Assembly (NCBI GenBank): GCA_964059195.1
Contig: CAXKWD010000006.1
Coordinates: 2,968,530-3,032,529 of the forward strand
Length of the DNA: 64,000 nt
Direction: 5' to 3'
From: Ectobius pallidus
Lineage: Eukaryota > Arthropoda > Insecta > Blattodea > Ectobiidae
The position numbers and the translations under genes were made by a program. Of the stretch, positions 33,128 through 44,392 are shown piece by piece. The notes under the pieces are model-generated. The model was not told where the DNA came from. It saw only the letters and a list, made by a program, of their open reading frames with translations, and ran no database searches. Position 1 is the first letter of the stretch. Each line of letters opens with the position of its first letter.

Positions 33128-34356
33128 ATAATGAAAGCATAATGCACAAGAAATTGTATGAATATCTCCATCAATTCAATCTATTTAATGAATGACAGTA
33201 TGGTTTTGTAAAGGGAAGGTCTACCATTGGTGCAATGGATGCATTGGTAAAATAAATTCTTTGTGCCTATGAAAATAAAGACTTTGCACAGGCTACATTT
33301 TGCGATCTCAGTAAAGCCTTTGACTGTGTAAAGCACTCTATCTTACTAGATAAACTGAAATATTATGGTGTATGTAAAGAAGCTCTCAGCTTAACTGAAA
33401 GCTATTTAATAGGTCGCAAGCAAGCTGTATGGGTTGATGGTGTAAGATCGAGTGAGGTGGATGTGAAGTTTGGTGTGCCACAGGGATCAATACTTGGGCC
33501 GCTTTTATTTTTAGTTATGATAAACGATCTTCCATATGCAGTAAAATGTGACTCCATACTGTATGCAGACGATACAACCTTTTTCCATACTAGCTCTGAT
33601 ATTCAAATGCTCAAAGCCCTATTTCAATCTACACTATCGCAAGCATCGCTATGGTTCAGGGCAAACGGTTTTCTATTAAACGAAAACAAAACTCAAACTT
33701 TAAATTTCAGTCTTAGGGATGGTTTTACCAATGTTGATATATCAAGCATAAAGTTTTTAGGTATATATGTGGATAGAAACTTGTCTTGGGAAGACCATAT
33801 TAATTATATTTCGGGTAAACTATCAAGAGTTATTTACTTATTGAAGCAGCTCAAAAATCACGTCCCGGCAATGTATGTAAGATCATCTTATTATGCGTTT
33901 TTTCATAGAATTATCTCTTATGGCATTCTATTGTGGGGAAATAGTAAGCATATTAAAAAGATCCTTCTATTACAAAAAAAGGCCATTAGAATAATATCAA
34001 ACTCCAATCAAATGGAACACTGTAAGCCACTTTTTGTTAATTTCAAAATAATGACAATAATAAATTTATATATATATACAGTAGTAATGTACACAAAAGA
34101 GTCTATAACCAACACACAGTTAAGGCAAGATATTCATCAGTATAATACGAGGAATTGCAACAAAATAGATTTACCATATTGTAGATTAACTAAATCTCTA
34201 AATAGCTATGAAATAATCGGAATGACTCTATACAATAAATTACCTATGCAAATAACAAGTGCGCCACCCAAGAAACTTCAAAATTGGCTCTTTAATTGGC
34301 TTATATCAAACCCCTTTTATAGCTTAGATGAACTTCCTGAAGTGATATCAATTTAA
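33128..34356 (+). pseudogene. LINE reverse transcriptase, C-terminal part
   Basis: The frame starts MHKKLYEYLHQFN, then QYGFVKGRST, CDLSKAFDC and FGVPQGSILGPLLF. The YADD box is at 33562-33573 and the tail runs to TAA at 34354-34356. Two in-frame stops near 33195 and 33250 interrupt the start. After 33457 the frame is open for 299 codons. It belongs to the same broad group as the LINE at 17347 but a different family. Confidence 0.82.
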
Positions 34357-34542
34357 GGAATGCTATAAATTACTATTGCCTGTGATATTAAATAAAAATT
34401 TTGATCATCTGGCGATAATTGTTGTGCATATATTTTTTTTATGGTTTTTACGGTTAATGATATTACTTATGTGACTGTTAATAATGGCTTTGTATCTTAT
34501 TAATGACTTTATATCTTATTTAAATTGTGACTTTGTCTATTG

Positions 34543-35601
34543 GGGTATGGTCCACGACCATGGGCGTCGGCATGGGGGGGCAAGGGGGGGCAACTGCCCC
34601 CCCCTGGATTGCCTTATGGATTCATTTATTTGTGGTACTCTTTGTCAACCTACTGTTGTAGCATGGAGAATAAAAAAAATAGAATTACTTTATAATGAGT
34701 TTAGCAAGTATTAACTAATTATAACTCTAATATGTATTTATAATAATATCTCACCTACGCCATTGCTCAAAAGAGCGTAATCTGTTAACTTAAAATACTT
34801 TGTAGCCTCGTCGAATTCAGCTTGGGTTCAAAATAACGACCCGGTTAACTAAGTGAATATTAATGTGTTTAGCCTAATCATTAGAAATTGAGGTCCGAAA
34901 TTGATTTTGCCCCCCCTTAATAAAATTCCTGGCGACGCTGCTGTCCACGACTCTACTAGAATTCCACGCGCCGTGCTGCAATCGTTATGCGGGCCCTCGG
35001 TTGGGAATCAACACTCCCATTGGCCGGCGGCCATTTTCCCAAAGGCTTCTCCAGTGCTACCAATAGTTCTATATTCTCATGCTTTCCATTTGAGTTATAT
35101 GGTTAGGTTCCCCCGTTAGTTTATGATAAGTACCGCACTCCAAGCTCCCGGTGTGAAGGGGGTCTGATGGAAGCTTGGAAGTGGGTCCTGGTGGGGCTTG
35201 GGGGCGAAGCCCCCAATACAGGAAAACAGGGAAATCTGGGGTAGATATGAAGTTACGTATACGATAGGTACCTCGGCCTCGATACCGACTGAGCCATTGA
35301 GACCGGGTTTTTATCGTTAAGTTTCCAGTATTGGATTATCAGCACGTGACCGATTGCGTGAAAACAGAACATCGGCCAGCGCATGGAGATTCGTGTTTTG
35401 ACAGCAGTTCCCAGCGCCATTTTAGGTTAATTTTGTCCCTACTTCTTCACGTTTTTACTTATATTTAGGACCTTTGAACAAATATATGGTGCTTATAAAT
35501 GGAATCTATAGGTTTTAAAGGATAATATAACATCAAATTTGGTCGTTTTCCGTGCTTTTAAAATGAAAATATCACTTAAAGTAGAGAGGTGGACCATCCC
35601 C
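34543..35601. mobile_element. Non-autonomous TIR element with 8-bp target duplication
   Basis: GTCTATTG at 34535-34542 and 35602-35609 flanks ends GGGTATGGTCCAC and (complement) GGGGATGGTCCAC. After the nested hAT MITE is removed, similarity continues as TCTACT. The core is about 670 bp without an ORF. The duplication length fits several superfamilies (for example hAT, P, Merlin) and the GGG ends do not fit hAT, so it is unassigned. Confidence 0.75.
34559..34943. mobile_element. hAT-type MITE nested in the TIR end
   Basis: TCCACGAC stands at 34551-34558 and 34944-34951. The ends are CATGGGCGTCGGCA and (complement) CAGCAGCGTCGCCA. Long G and C runs lie just inside. The 385-bp interior has no ORF. 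It inserted eight bases inside the left TIR of the surrounding element. Confidence 0.85.
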
Positions 35602-35655
35602 GTCTATTGTTCTGTGAACCCAATGACAATAAAATTTGATTTGATTTGATTTAAC

Positions 35656-36234
35656 TTGTTTTTTACAACTCAACAGCTCACAACAATAACTGCCATCTTG
35701 ATTTGTACAGGCTTGACAGGGGAAAAAACAAAATACTAACATTGTGCCTTACAGCGATTGTTAAAGGTAATGATGGCAGTATTGGCATCGGAAAAGGAGA
35801 TGCCAGAAATGACGACATCACATACAAGGAGTTTATTAACAAACCCGGCATTCTCCATTAAAAAATATACATATAGATATTTTAATTTCTAATAAAAGTG
35901 TATCCATATCATATGACATATTTAGTGTATGTCCATTAAACTTTCATTAGAAATCTGCAAATTTGTCTTTATATTCGAAATGGAAATTGCCGGGTTTGCA
36001 ATTAGGATCCTCATACTCCTGAGTAAAGTACAACTACGACAACATTTGACAAATAATAGTTATGCCTTCATGAGGAAACAAAATCAGATAAACTGATGTA
36101 ACAAAATGCCAGATGGAGCAAGTAGGTCATGTTTCAGAAACTTTTGAGTCTTAGACCACTATCTCTTTAGAAAGGTTGATAAGCTTATGTGAAGGAATAA
36201 GTGGGATAACTAGAATATTAACAGAACTAATTTA
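35656..36234. other. Right-arm non-coding DNA
   Basis: It mirrors 1957-2530. It contains AAATCAGATAAACTGATGTA, shared with the composite repeats. No gene is seen. Confidence 0.5.
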
Positions 36235-36305
36235 CAAGGTGGCAGAAATGGTAACGTCTTGGACTCGCGTTCAGGAGGTCCCAGGTTCAAATCCTGGGGC
36301 CGGCC
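36235..36305 (+). repeat. SINE A head (mirror of 1883-1956)
   Basis: It has the A-box-like GGTGGCAGAAATGG, the B box GGTTCAAATCC and GGCCGGCC, followed by AATTTGACATGG. Confidence 0.7.
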
Positions 36306-36323
36306 AATTTGACATGGATTTTT

Positions 36324-37008
36324 GAAGTGAAACTAATTCAGCCGCGGTAGGGGTAGTTCCAGAGCTTGTGACACGCTCAATAATCGTCACGAAATTAGTG
36401 TCACACTAAAAATCGTCACGAATTTAGTGAGGTGTGATGGAACGGACTGCACAGAAAACAATGAACTCAATGATTAGGCTTATCCAAAATTTAAAATATT
36501 CAAAAATAAAAAATTCAAATATTCAAAATTTAAAAAGTGTAAAAATCCAAATTTAAATCGAAAATCCAAAATTAAAAAAATTAAAAAGTAAAAGAATACA
36601 AAAAAATACAACATTTCAAAACTAAAAAATTCAAAGATACAAAATCAAAAAGTAAAAAAATCCAAGATTTTAAAAATAAAATATCCAAAAAATCCCAATA
36701 AAAACATTCAAATAACCTAAATTTAAAAAATAAAATAACAAAAATTTAAAAATAAAAAAATCAAAATTTAAAAATAAAAAAATTAAACATTCAAAGACCT
36801 AAAATTTAAAATTCCATAATTAAAAAATTAAAAATTAAATATTTAAAAAATCAAAAATTCCAAAATTAAAAAAATAAAAAATAAAAAATTTAATAAACCA
36901 TAATAAAAAAGCCCAAAAACCCAATATTAAAAAGTCAAAATAACCAAAATTGAAAAATTCAATAATTCAAAATTGAAAAAATCCAAAAATTAAAACAAGT
37001 TTCACTTC
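36324..37008 (+). repeat. AT-rich repeat element (family W), most complete copy
   Basis: The ends are GAAGTGAAACT at 36324 and AGTTTCACTTC ending at 37008, a perfect 11-bp inverted repeat. The complex part has repeated CGTCACGAA and TTAGTG words (36380-36425). It then becomes about 500 bp of AAAATTCAAA-type repeats. A hairpin GCGTGGCGTTCCACGC follows directly at 37011-37026. It has no ORF. Confidence 0.65.
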
Positions 37009-37482
37009 TGTCGCGTGGCGTTCCACGCACACTTTTTTTCATGGTTTCCCCAGTCGTAAAGGCAAATGGCGAATTGGATATTTACATATCATGAATCATC
37101 TTCACCATTTCATCCTGTATCATATCCAATTAAATTAATATCAGTTGAAATTTACTCCATTAAATACACCGACAGTAGAAAGAATTGATAAGAAATAGTT
37201 CCATGGCATACCCAACTCTATAGCTAAGAGGAGTATAAACATAGCTGGGGAAACAAAAAATTACAACAAATTTCCTCGTACCAACTTTCCTTGAGTTGAG
37301 TCAGACTAAAAAATTAAAATCCTGGCTGTGGCATAGAATTTTTCAGTCTGACTTCAGCTTTCCACCTTAGCCTACACACGGAAAATGTGAAAGAATTATC
37401 ATTCCAATATTCCTTTATTTCTGCCAAATCGTCTTAAGGCGTACAAGTACATACTGAGTTGTATTGATTGATGCAAATTTGT
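37009..37482. other. Hairpin then non-coding DNA
   Basis: Apart from the GCGTGG / CCACGC hairpin at 37011-37026, I see no gene or repeat. Confidence 0.4.
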
Positions 37483-38015
37483 TATTTAAAAAATCCCTTT
37501 AGGCAAGCCTACAGGCTGAGGTAGATTTCGAAATGCTTTTGGTTTAATTTATCGTTGCTGCGTAGCACTCTTCTTCTTTAGCCTTGGCATGACAAACCTG
37601 CAATAATAACTGCAAAAAAGAGGAAAGAGCACTTTTTCAAACATTCAAATCTCGCCTTATATGAGAACTATCAAGAAACTAGTTATTGATTTAAAGAGTA
37701 CTCATCAAGAGCTTTTCAACGATACCCCACAAGACATAGTTTAAAAAATTTCGAATTTCCATCCCCCACCCCCACTCGTACCCCCGAATCGTTGGTGTCA
37801 CTGTGAACTCCATAGGGAGTACTGTAATTTATTCAAACAAAGTTTCCCTCTATATTTCATAGGGGCCGAAATATAAATGTTTTAAAATTTATTCCCCCGA
37901 CCACCCCCTTGTTTCAATTTTGCTCATTAACGAACTTGTCCGAATTATTGTGCCTAGAAATAACATAATAAAATTTGGTTCAAATATCTTCATAATTACG
38001 GCCGCTAGCGTGTAA

Positions 38016-38052
<37 letters not shown>

Positions 38053-38190
38053 TCACTTTTTTTTTTAACAGGCGGTGGTTTCGTACTTAGGGAGGCATGG
38101 AACGTAAAAACATGAAAGAATTTTTCTTAAATCATGACATGGTATCCATTGCAATAGGTAGAATCTTCTTCGAAAACTACCTGAAAAGCA
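37483..38190 (-). repeat. Repeat family P, full copy
   Basis: It is the reverse complement of 11104-12010 with about the same content, including a (TA)n run at 38018-38048. The GGTAGA palindromic end lies near 38155-38185. Confidence 0.65.
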
Positions 38191-38352
38191 TTTTATCGTT
38201 AATTGGTCATTACTCCGCTAACTGTCAACCGATTTGGTCCAAAATCAATAGGCTTCTTCCTATGGAGTATACAATTATGTATACGAAGTTTCATGAAAAT
38301 ATGATAAAACGTATTCGAGTTATCGTACAGACAAACGGACAAACATTTTCCC
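38191..38352 (-). repeat. Single ~150-bp unit of the composite-repeat family
   Basis: It shows the marker words CATTACTCCGCTAAC, GTCAACCGATTTGGTCC and TTCGAGTTATCGTACAGACA. It is related to the arrays at 9.3, 42.4 and 61.6 kb. Confidence 0.6.
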
Positions 38353-39298
38353 ATTCACCAGGTAATCTGAAAAAGTACTATTCCGGAATTTAATAGCAAT
38401 CCATGATAGTTAGGGAAAATTGTTATTTGATTGCATCAATGTCATTCTACGATAGACGCAGACAGCAACGCGCGTCGCCAACGCGAACCGGAAAAACACC
38501 GCGCAGCCGGTTCATACTTCATTGGGTCTCCCTGTATTATATTGCAGACCAGTATTATCTTATATAAAAGGCTTTGTCCTGACTGACTGACAGAGAATCA
38601 ACGTAGAGCCTAAACTATAATAGGTAGAGACTTGGAATTTTGGCAGTACCTTCGTTTCATAATGTATGTGCTCATTAAGAAAGGATTTCGAAAACTTTTG
38701 ATTTAAAATGCCAAAAATTAAATGTTTTTGAGAATATTTAATCCCTTTTTACACAGAATTATCGGAAATACAAATCACAGTTCACTTGACAACAGTATTG
38801 TTGGCAGTCTTCACATAAGGCTTTGGGGCATAAGGAACTTTGTGCCCCATGCTGCTCCCCTTTGCACTCGCCTGGCCGCTTCCCCGCCAGGCTGCTTCCC
38901 GCGTGCCGCCCAGCAGTGCATGCCACCATGCCTGTAGCCGCTGTTCAACCTCAACGCCGGTAATGAATAATTGCAATTGACATGTCACCTAATATTTCAC
39001 AATAAAAAACCCCTTGCACCTCCACATAATATTTCACAAAAAAAGACCCTTGCAACAAAATAGGCCATTTCACAATACAAAAAATACCCTTGTACCATGC
39101 ATCATATTTCCTAATTATAAAAAACGCCGTATTATAACATAAAATATTGCTTAATTGATGCAAGAAAATTCCCTTGCACCAATACTACTCTTTTCATAAC
39201 TATCAAAATATATAAAAGCCGATTCTTGCGTTAAAACTCATGAAACCCCCCATCATAACTCAAATAAATGAAAGCTTCCTTCACAGCTCAACATACAC
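38353..39298. other. No gene seen
   Basis: It contains a locally GC-rich patch at about 38865-38940 and several ATTTCACAA / CCCTTGCACC words between 38990 and 39180. I recognise no gene. Confidence 0.35.
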
Positions 39299-39600
39299 TC
39301 GTGGTGTAGTGGTTAAGACTCCTGACTATAATGCTAGGGGTCCCGAGTTCGAATCCCGGTCGATCCAAAATTTACTATTAGGAATAGGTCTCGAATAGGT
39401 AGGTAGGGTGGAGAGGAGGTGAGAGGAAGAAGACGGGAAAGGAAGAGAAGAAGAGATTAAAGAAGAAATAAATTATTTTTTCTGTTTCATCAGTTCATTA
39501 AGAGATGGCGCCACCGCCGCTACTAGTAGTTCAAATGCCGCCGCTAGGGGAGGGAGTTAGAGAGTTGGAGTGAGGGACTCGCATGGGGCGCAAAGTTCGG
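39299..39600 (+). repeat. SINE C copy with the best-preserved tRNA head
   Basis: GTGGTGTAGTGGTTAAGACT and GAGTTCGAATCCCGG form good A and B boxes over about 66 bp, followed by a purine-rich body. This is the copy most like a tRNA gene (Asp/Gly-like head). The body shared with 5431 and 41084 identifies it as a SINE. Confidence 0.7.
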
Positions 39601-40563
39601 TTTTCCCGGCTTTGGAAATAAGTGAAACGACACTTGACAAATTAGAGATAATCCATGTAATAAATAAATATTAAAGAATGAAATCCACGAAAATAATGCA
39701 GTCACATAAATATCTCTACCCTGGACATAGAGAAAACAATATGAGGTATGGTAATATGTATATTATTATATCGCAGGTTTTTGGAGAGAGAAGTACCGTA
39801 TCAAAGTGATATTACATTTCTGTTTAATTTCATCCCCAAACGGTTTTATGGTAACATGAGAGTGAGAAATAAAATATTCCGTAAATACAATATAATCTTA
39901 TGTTACCGGAATTTCTGTTTCTTCTTATTTGAACCCCTACCAGGCATGGTGTGTAGAAGCAACGGAATGCAACATTCGACATCCCCTATGAGCCATAAAA
40001 AGCTATATCATGCGTTTTCTGAGGGAATAGTTTGAGTGTGATAAATCGTTCTTCCTATTTCAAAGTCTAAATACCTATAGAATGACCTATTATTTGAAAA
40101 TCGAAAGTCCTTCATAAGTTAATTTCCAATTCCGGTCCTTTTAAGCAAGTGAATTTAAAGTACGAAAATATGACGTCATACACAAATAATATTCTTGTGA
40201 AAATGTTTTATGATTTGTGTCAATGGCAATTAATTGTTATTTATTCTTGTTTCAGGTAGGGCTATGGACTGTTGAAGCCGTACATAGACCAACATGTGAG
40301 TCAATCAGTTTATTAAAAATAAAGTAAAGCATTCCCTATTGTAGGCCATGGAGGCCCAGAGGGTTCTAGGAGGTTGAGGCTCCCAGATTTTGGGCATTCG
40401 GCACATGAAGGTGGCTGACCTTAGTTCGTATGATGACTGGCCTATATGTGTTATCCCCTTTTACAATATCTTATCTTTGTTAGGTTCGTCGTATATATAG
40501 TGTATAATAGGCCTATCACCATTACGAACTAATAGAATATTTTAAGGCTGACCGAGTGGATGC

Positions 40564-40612
<49 letters not shown>

Positions 40613-41083
40613 CCGTTTTTTAAGTCTTTTAATAATGGATTTGGATAATTATAATTAGTGTTTTTAGAAAATCCATTAATAACACAGGTTTTAAAGCTTT
40701 TTTAAAAATAACCTTCTTAAAGTTTTATACTCAGTTATAGATAAAACATAAATATAACATAGGCCTATTATCAAATAACAATATATGTTGTGTAATTATA
40801 ACTTATCTCCACAAAATAAAATACAACTTGTAATATTGGCAGCTATTAGTTTTTTGTTCCTTAACAATATATGTAAAAAATACAATATATTGAGGGTATA
40901 AGGAGATATACGGAAGTATATGGTATTGAGGTATAATTATATATATATATATATATTCTACGTACAATAAATACACTATAGTAGAAGCAAGAACAGCTTA
41001 TTACGTACTATACCTAGGTACATTCCCAAGAGACAGCATTCTTAGAAGACGCAAAAGAGCTACCTTGGCACAGAGTTTGCTAT
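39601..41083. other. Non-coding, with a SINE D fragment and an (AT)n run
   Basis: 40345-40440 matches the outer part of the SINE at 60235 (GGCCATGGAGGCCCAGAGGG). An (AT)n microsatellite fills 40565-40610. No gene is recognised in the rest. Confidence 0.45.
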
Positions 41084-41330
41084 GATGGCTTCTTTTAACA
41101 ATCCATAATGGAAAAAAAACAATTTCGTCGCGCACTAGGTTCCCCCCCCCTCCCAATGCTCGAATGCCTCCCACGATACCTCCTAGATGGTGTTCCTAGT
41201 AATGCCAAAAGTGAAACAGGGAAAAAAAAAGAATTTTTCCTTTATTCTCTACTTCTCTACCTATTCCTCTCTCTTCCTCTCTCTTCCTCTATTTACCTCA
41301 CCCTACCGACCTTTTTAAGACGTAAAATAA
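41084..41330 (-). repeat. SINE C copy lacking the tRNA head
   Basis: ATGGCTTCTTTTAACAATCC starts the body and GACCTTTTTAAGACGTAAAA ends it. It is collinear with 30579-30800. Confidence 0.65.
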
Positions 41331-41865
41331 TGAAGCACAGATGTCGTAGAAAGCAATGCTAGCAAAAATACTTTCTCTTTGGAGATATAAGGAAATTATT
41401 AAAATATATATACACTGTTGTTAGTTCTGATCTAGTAAAGCGAGCGATCACGGGTTAAACAATGTAAATGTACATGTTTGCTTTTTATTGATCTACAAAT
41501 AATACTGAAAAACTAGATAGCAAACTTTTTTACTATACTCCAAGATATGCTAACTTAAATAGGTTGTTAGAGTTATAAGAAAAAAAAAAAAAATAACACA
41601 TGGAACAGTGGATATAATAGGTCTACATCTACAAGTCCAGTATTTTATTATTAAATAAAGTGATTTAAATATTTGACAAAATGGAGCTTAAATAACTTAA
41701 ATAGAATTTTAGGTTTTCAAGACCCCCGTCCATACACCACTGGTGGCGTGAGTCTACACAGATAAAACAGTTCATTGATTATTTACTATTTAAATAGAAT
41801 TTAATACTTCCACAGTCCCTAATGACTTTTTTTTGGTGGATCGTATACAAGTTAGTATAACAAAT
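41331..41865. other. No gene seen
   Basis: AT-rich sequence without recognised features. Confidence 0.3.
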
Positions 41866-42935
41866 AAAATCAGGTAAACTGATGTAACAAAGTGCTAGTA
41901 TGTTTTTGTTTAATCAGTTATGACTACAATTATGATATGCTGAATATGTTTTTTTTTTAAATTGATTTCCAAGTTAAGCTCCAGATTTATTCATTAAGCA
42001 GGGCTTACGGAAGAACAAAAGGTCTAGTTTTTTTTATTGAGATTAAAATCTTCCAGCATCACCTGAACTGTACAGATTTGTGATATCATGACAATCGCAC
42101 ACTCACATAAAAATACAAAAAAAAATAAAAAATCAAATTGGTCGGTTTCGGGTTTTGAACCATGGACTCCAGAATGTGAGGCCATAGCGTTACCATCTCG
42201 GCCGGCCACCGGGGTCATTTTAACGGTCTAGTTGGATAAGCGCATGTAAATCAATAGTGTTTTTTGTCATAGCTACCTGTATTTTAATTTCCAAGGCCTT
42301 GTAAGATCACAGTAAAACAATAGGCAGTGTTGTCAAGATAACTGATTTTAATTTTTTTGTAAATTCTTTCGAATACGTATATTACCATAAAATAGGCACT
42401 AAATTGAGCATTACTCCGAAACAGGTCAACCGATTTTATCCATTATAAATAGACGTCTTCCCATGGACATTATAAATGCCTATACGAAGTTTCATAAATA
42501 TACGATAAAGCGTATTTGAGTTATTGCGCCTTTAAAGTAGACACTAAATTGGGGTTTACTCCGGTACCGGTCAACAGATTAGGTTCAAATTCAATAGGGC
42601 ACTTCTCATGAACGTCATATATGAGTATACCAAGTTTCATGGAAATCCGATACAGCGTATTTGAGTTATGGCGCCTTTCTAATAGAAAGGCGCCATAATC
42701 TATTAAAATATGCACTAAATTGGGCATTACTCCGGTACCGGTGAACCGATTTGGTTCAATATCAACAGGGTTCTTCCCATGGACATTACAAATGTGTTTT
42801 CCAAGTTTCATGAAAATCCGAAAAAGCGTATTTGAGTTTTGGCGCGTACAGACACACGGACGGACAGACAGACGGTCAGACATTTTTCGTCCCTACACAC
42901 ACAATCTCATAAAGTACCATACTGGCACTTAATAA
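41866..42935. repeat. Composite repeat, copy 2
   Basis: It starts AAATCAGGTAAACTGATGTA ... AAGTGCTAGTATG. It holds a SINE A head at 42140-42213 (minus) and about three 150-bp units at 42390-42865, then CATACTGGCACTT. The outer AAGTGC(C/T)AGTATG words are inverted repeats of each other. Confidence 0.65.
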
Positions 42936-43696
42936 ATTGTGCGACTGTAGAAGAATTAGTCATTTCACTATAAGCTATAGGAACACGAAGAATTAGATAT
43001 TTTTTTAATTCAGATATGTCTTCATATGACTTATGAAAAAATAACATTTTCTGCTTAATATGAATATATGAGTAATAAGTCTAAAGTCTGGAAATTTTCT
43101 ATCTTTTCGTTTTGAGGCACCTCTGTGTGAATACATGACGCATGTACTTGGTGTTCATAAATAGGCTCGTACCAGGGTTGCCAGCTCTTGTAAGCAGAAA
43201 TAAGGGATGAATGCCTAAAATAAGGGACCCTAAGTTTACTATTCGTACAGCATAACGAATGTCACTTCAAGTATTGTAATAATATTCAAGCATTTCACTT
43301 CTAAGGAATCTATGTCTTAAGTAAGAAATCTTTAGACCTACAGAGAAATACGCTTGGTCCAACGAAGGTCAAAGTGCATTAAAAGTGAAAAATCTTGAGG
43401 CAACTGTATTTCCACTTGTACTTACAGTTGCATGTAGAGTAGACCTGCTGAATGTATTGAAGCATAGTATTTTATTCTTTTGTCTTTTGAGTCAACATAC
43501 CAGTACTTGAATATTGTAATTACTTGTTAAATGTAAACTAAATCAGTTCAGCTGCATAATTATATATAATTGAAAATTTTAATGATATTACCAACACATT
43601 ATATTTCCTTTGCTCTATGAATAATAAGGGCTATAAAATAACCTTACTTAGTTCTTTTGTAGATAGGTATCCACAAATGTGTCGTCTTTTTGAAGT
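42936..43696. other. No gene; possible hAT end
   Basis: CCAGGGTTGCCAGCTCTTG near 43173 and AATAAGGGA words resemble a hAT terminus. No matching end with an 8-bp duplication was found. The rest is unremarkable. Confidence 0.3.
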
Positions 43697-44392
43697 GAAG
43701 CTTCTTTAGCCACGATAGGGGTAAATCCAGAGCTTGTGTAACGCTCAAAATCGTCACGAAATTAGTGAGGTGTGACGGAACGGACTGAACAGAAAACAGT
43801 CAACTGAATGATTAGGCTTATCCAAAATTTAAAAAATCGAAAATCGAAAATATAAAACTCTAAAAATCCAAAAGGAAAAAATACAAAAATTCAAAGATCC
43901 AAAATTTAAAAAAATAAAAAATTTAAAAATAAAAAAGTCCAACAAATCCAAAATTTAAAAAATAAAAATCCAAAATTAAGAAATCGAGGTATCCAAAATT
44001 TAAAAAAAATAGTAATTTCTAAATTAAAAAATAAAAAATCCAAAATTTAACAATCCAAAATTTGAAAATCAAAAAATCCAAAACAAAATAATCAAATATC
44101 GAAAATTAAAAATACAAAAAATAAAAAAATTCAAAGATCTAAAATTTAAAAATTCCGAAATTAAAAAATAAAAAACTCCAACATTAAAAAAAAATTTAAA
44201 TTTAAAATATACAAAATTTAAAAAGACCAAAAACCCAATGCTAAAAAGTCCAACAATGCCAAATTCATAAAATCCAACAATCCAAAATTGAAAATTCCAA
44301 CAATCCAAAATTGAAAATCCAATAATCCAAAATTGAAAAAATCAAAAAAATTAAAACAAGTTTCACTTCTGTTGCGTGGCGTTCCACGCACA
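43697..44392 (+). repeat. AT-rich repeat element (family W), third copy
   Basis: It has GAAGTGAAGCTTC at the start, one CGTCACGAAATTAGTGAGG block and about 540 bp of AAAATCCAAAATTT-type repeats. AAGTTTCACTTC follows at 44361-44372, with the hairpin GCGTGGCGTTCCACGC at 44375-44390. It is outside the inverted duplication, so the family is dispersed. Confidence 0.65.

Larger units (their letters stand above)
33128..35651 (+). mobile_element. 5'-truncated LINE inserted in the right arm
   Basis: TAAC lies at 33124-33127 and 35652-35655. The left arm has the uninterrupted site at 2536-2539. The 3' end is a (TTTGA)n tail. The 3' UTR is split by a TIR element (34543-35601). The insertion postdates the arm duplication. 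Confidence 0.82.
29100..37008. repeat. Right arm of the large inverted duplication
   Basis: It mirrors 1310-8063. It is longer because of a 2.5-kb LINE insertion (33128-35651). It is shorter at the zinc-finger end, where several fingers and the first codons are missing. Confidence 0.85.

Noticed and set aside
37011..37026. Helitron 3' end
   Set aside because: A GC hairpin is present, but no CTRR follows it and no TC start is recognisable.
38865..38940. CpG-island-like promoter
   Set aside because: The GC-rich patch is under 100 bp, with no adjacent gene.
39299..39366. A tRNA gene
   Set aside because: Good A and B boxes are present, but the same head with the same body occurs at 5431, 30579 and 41084, so it is a SINE.
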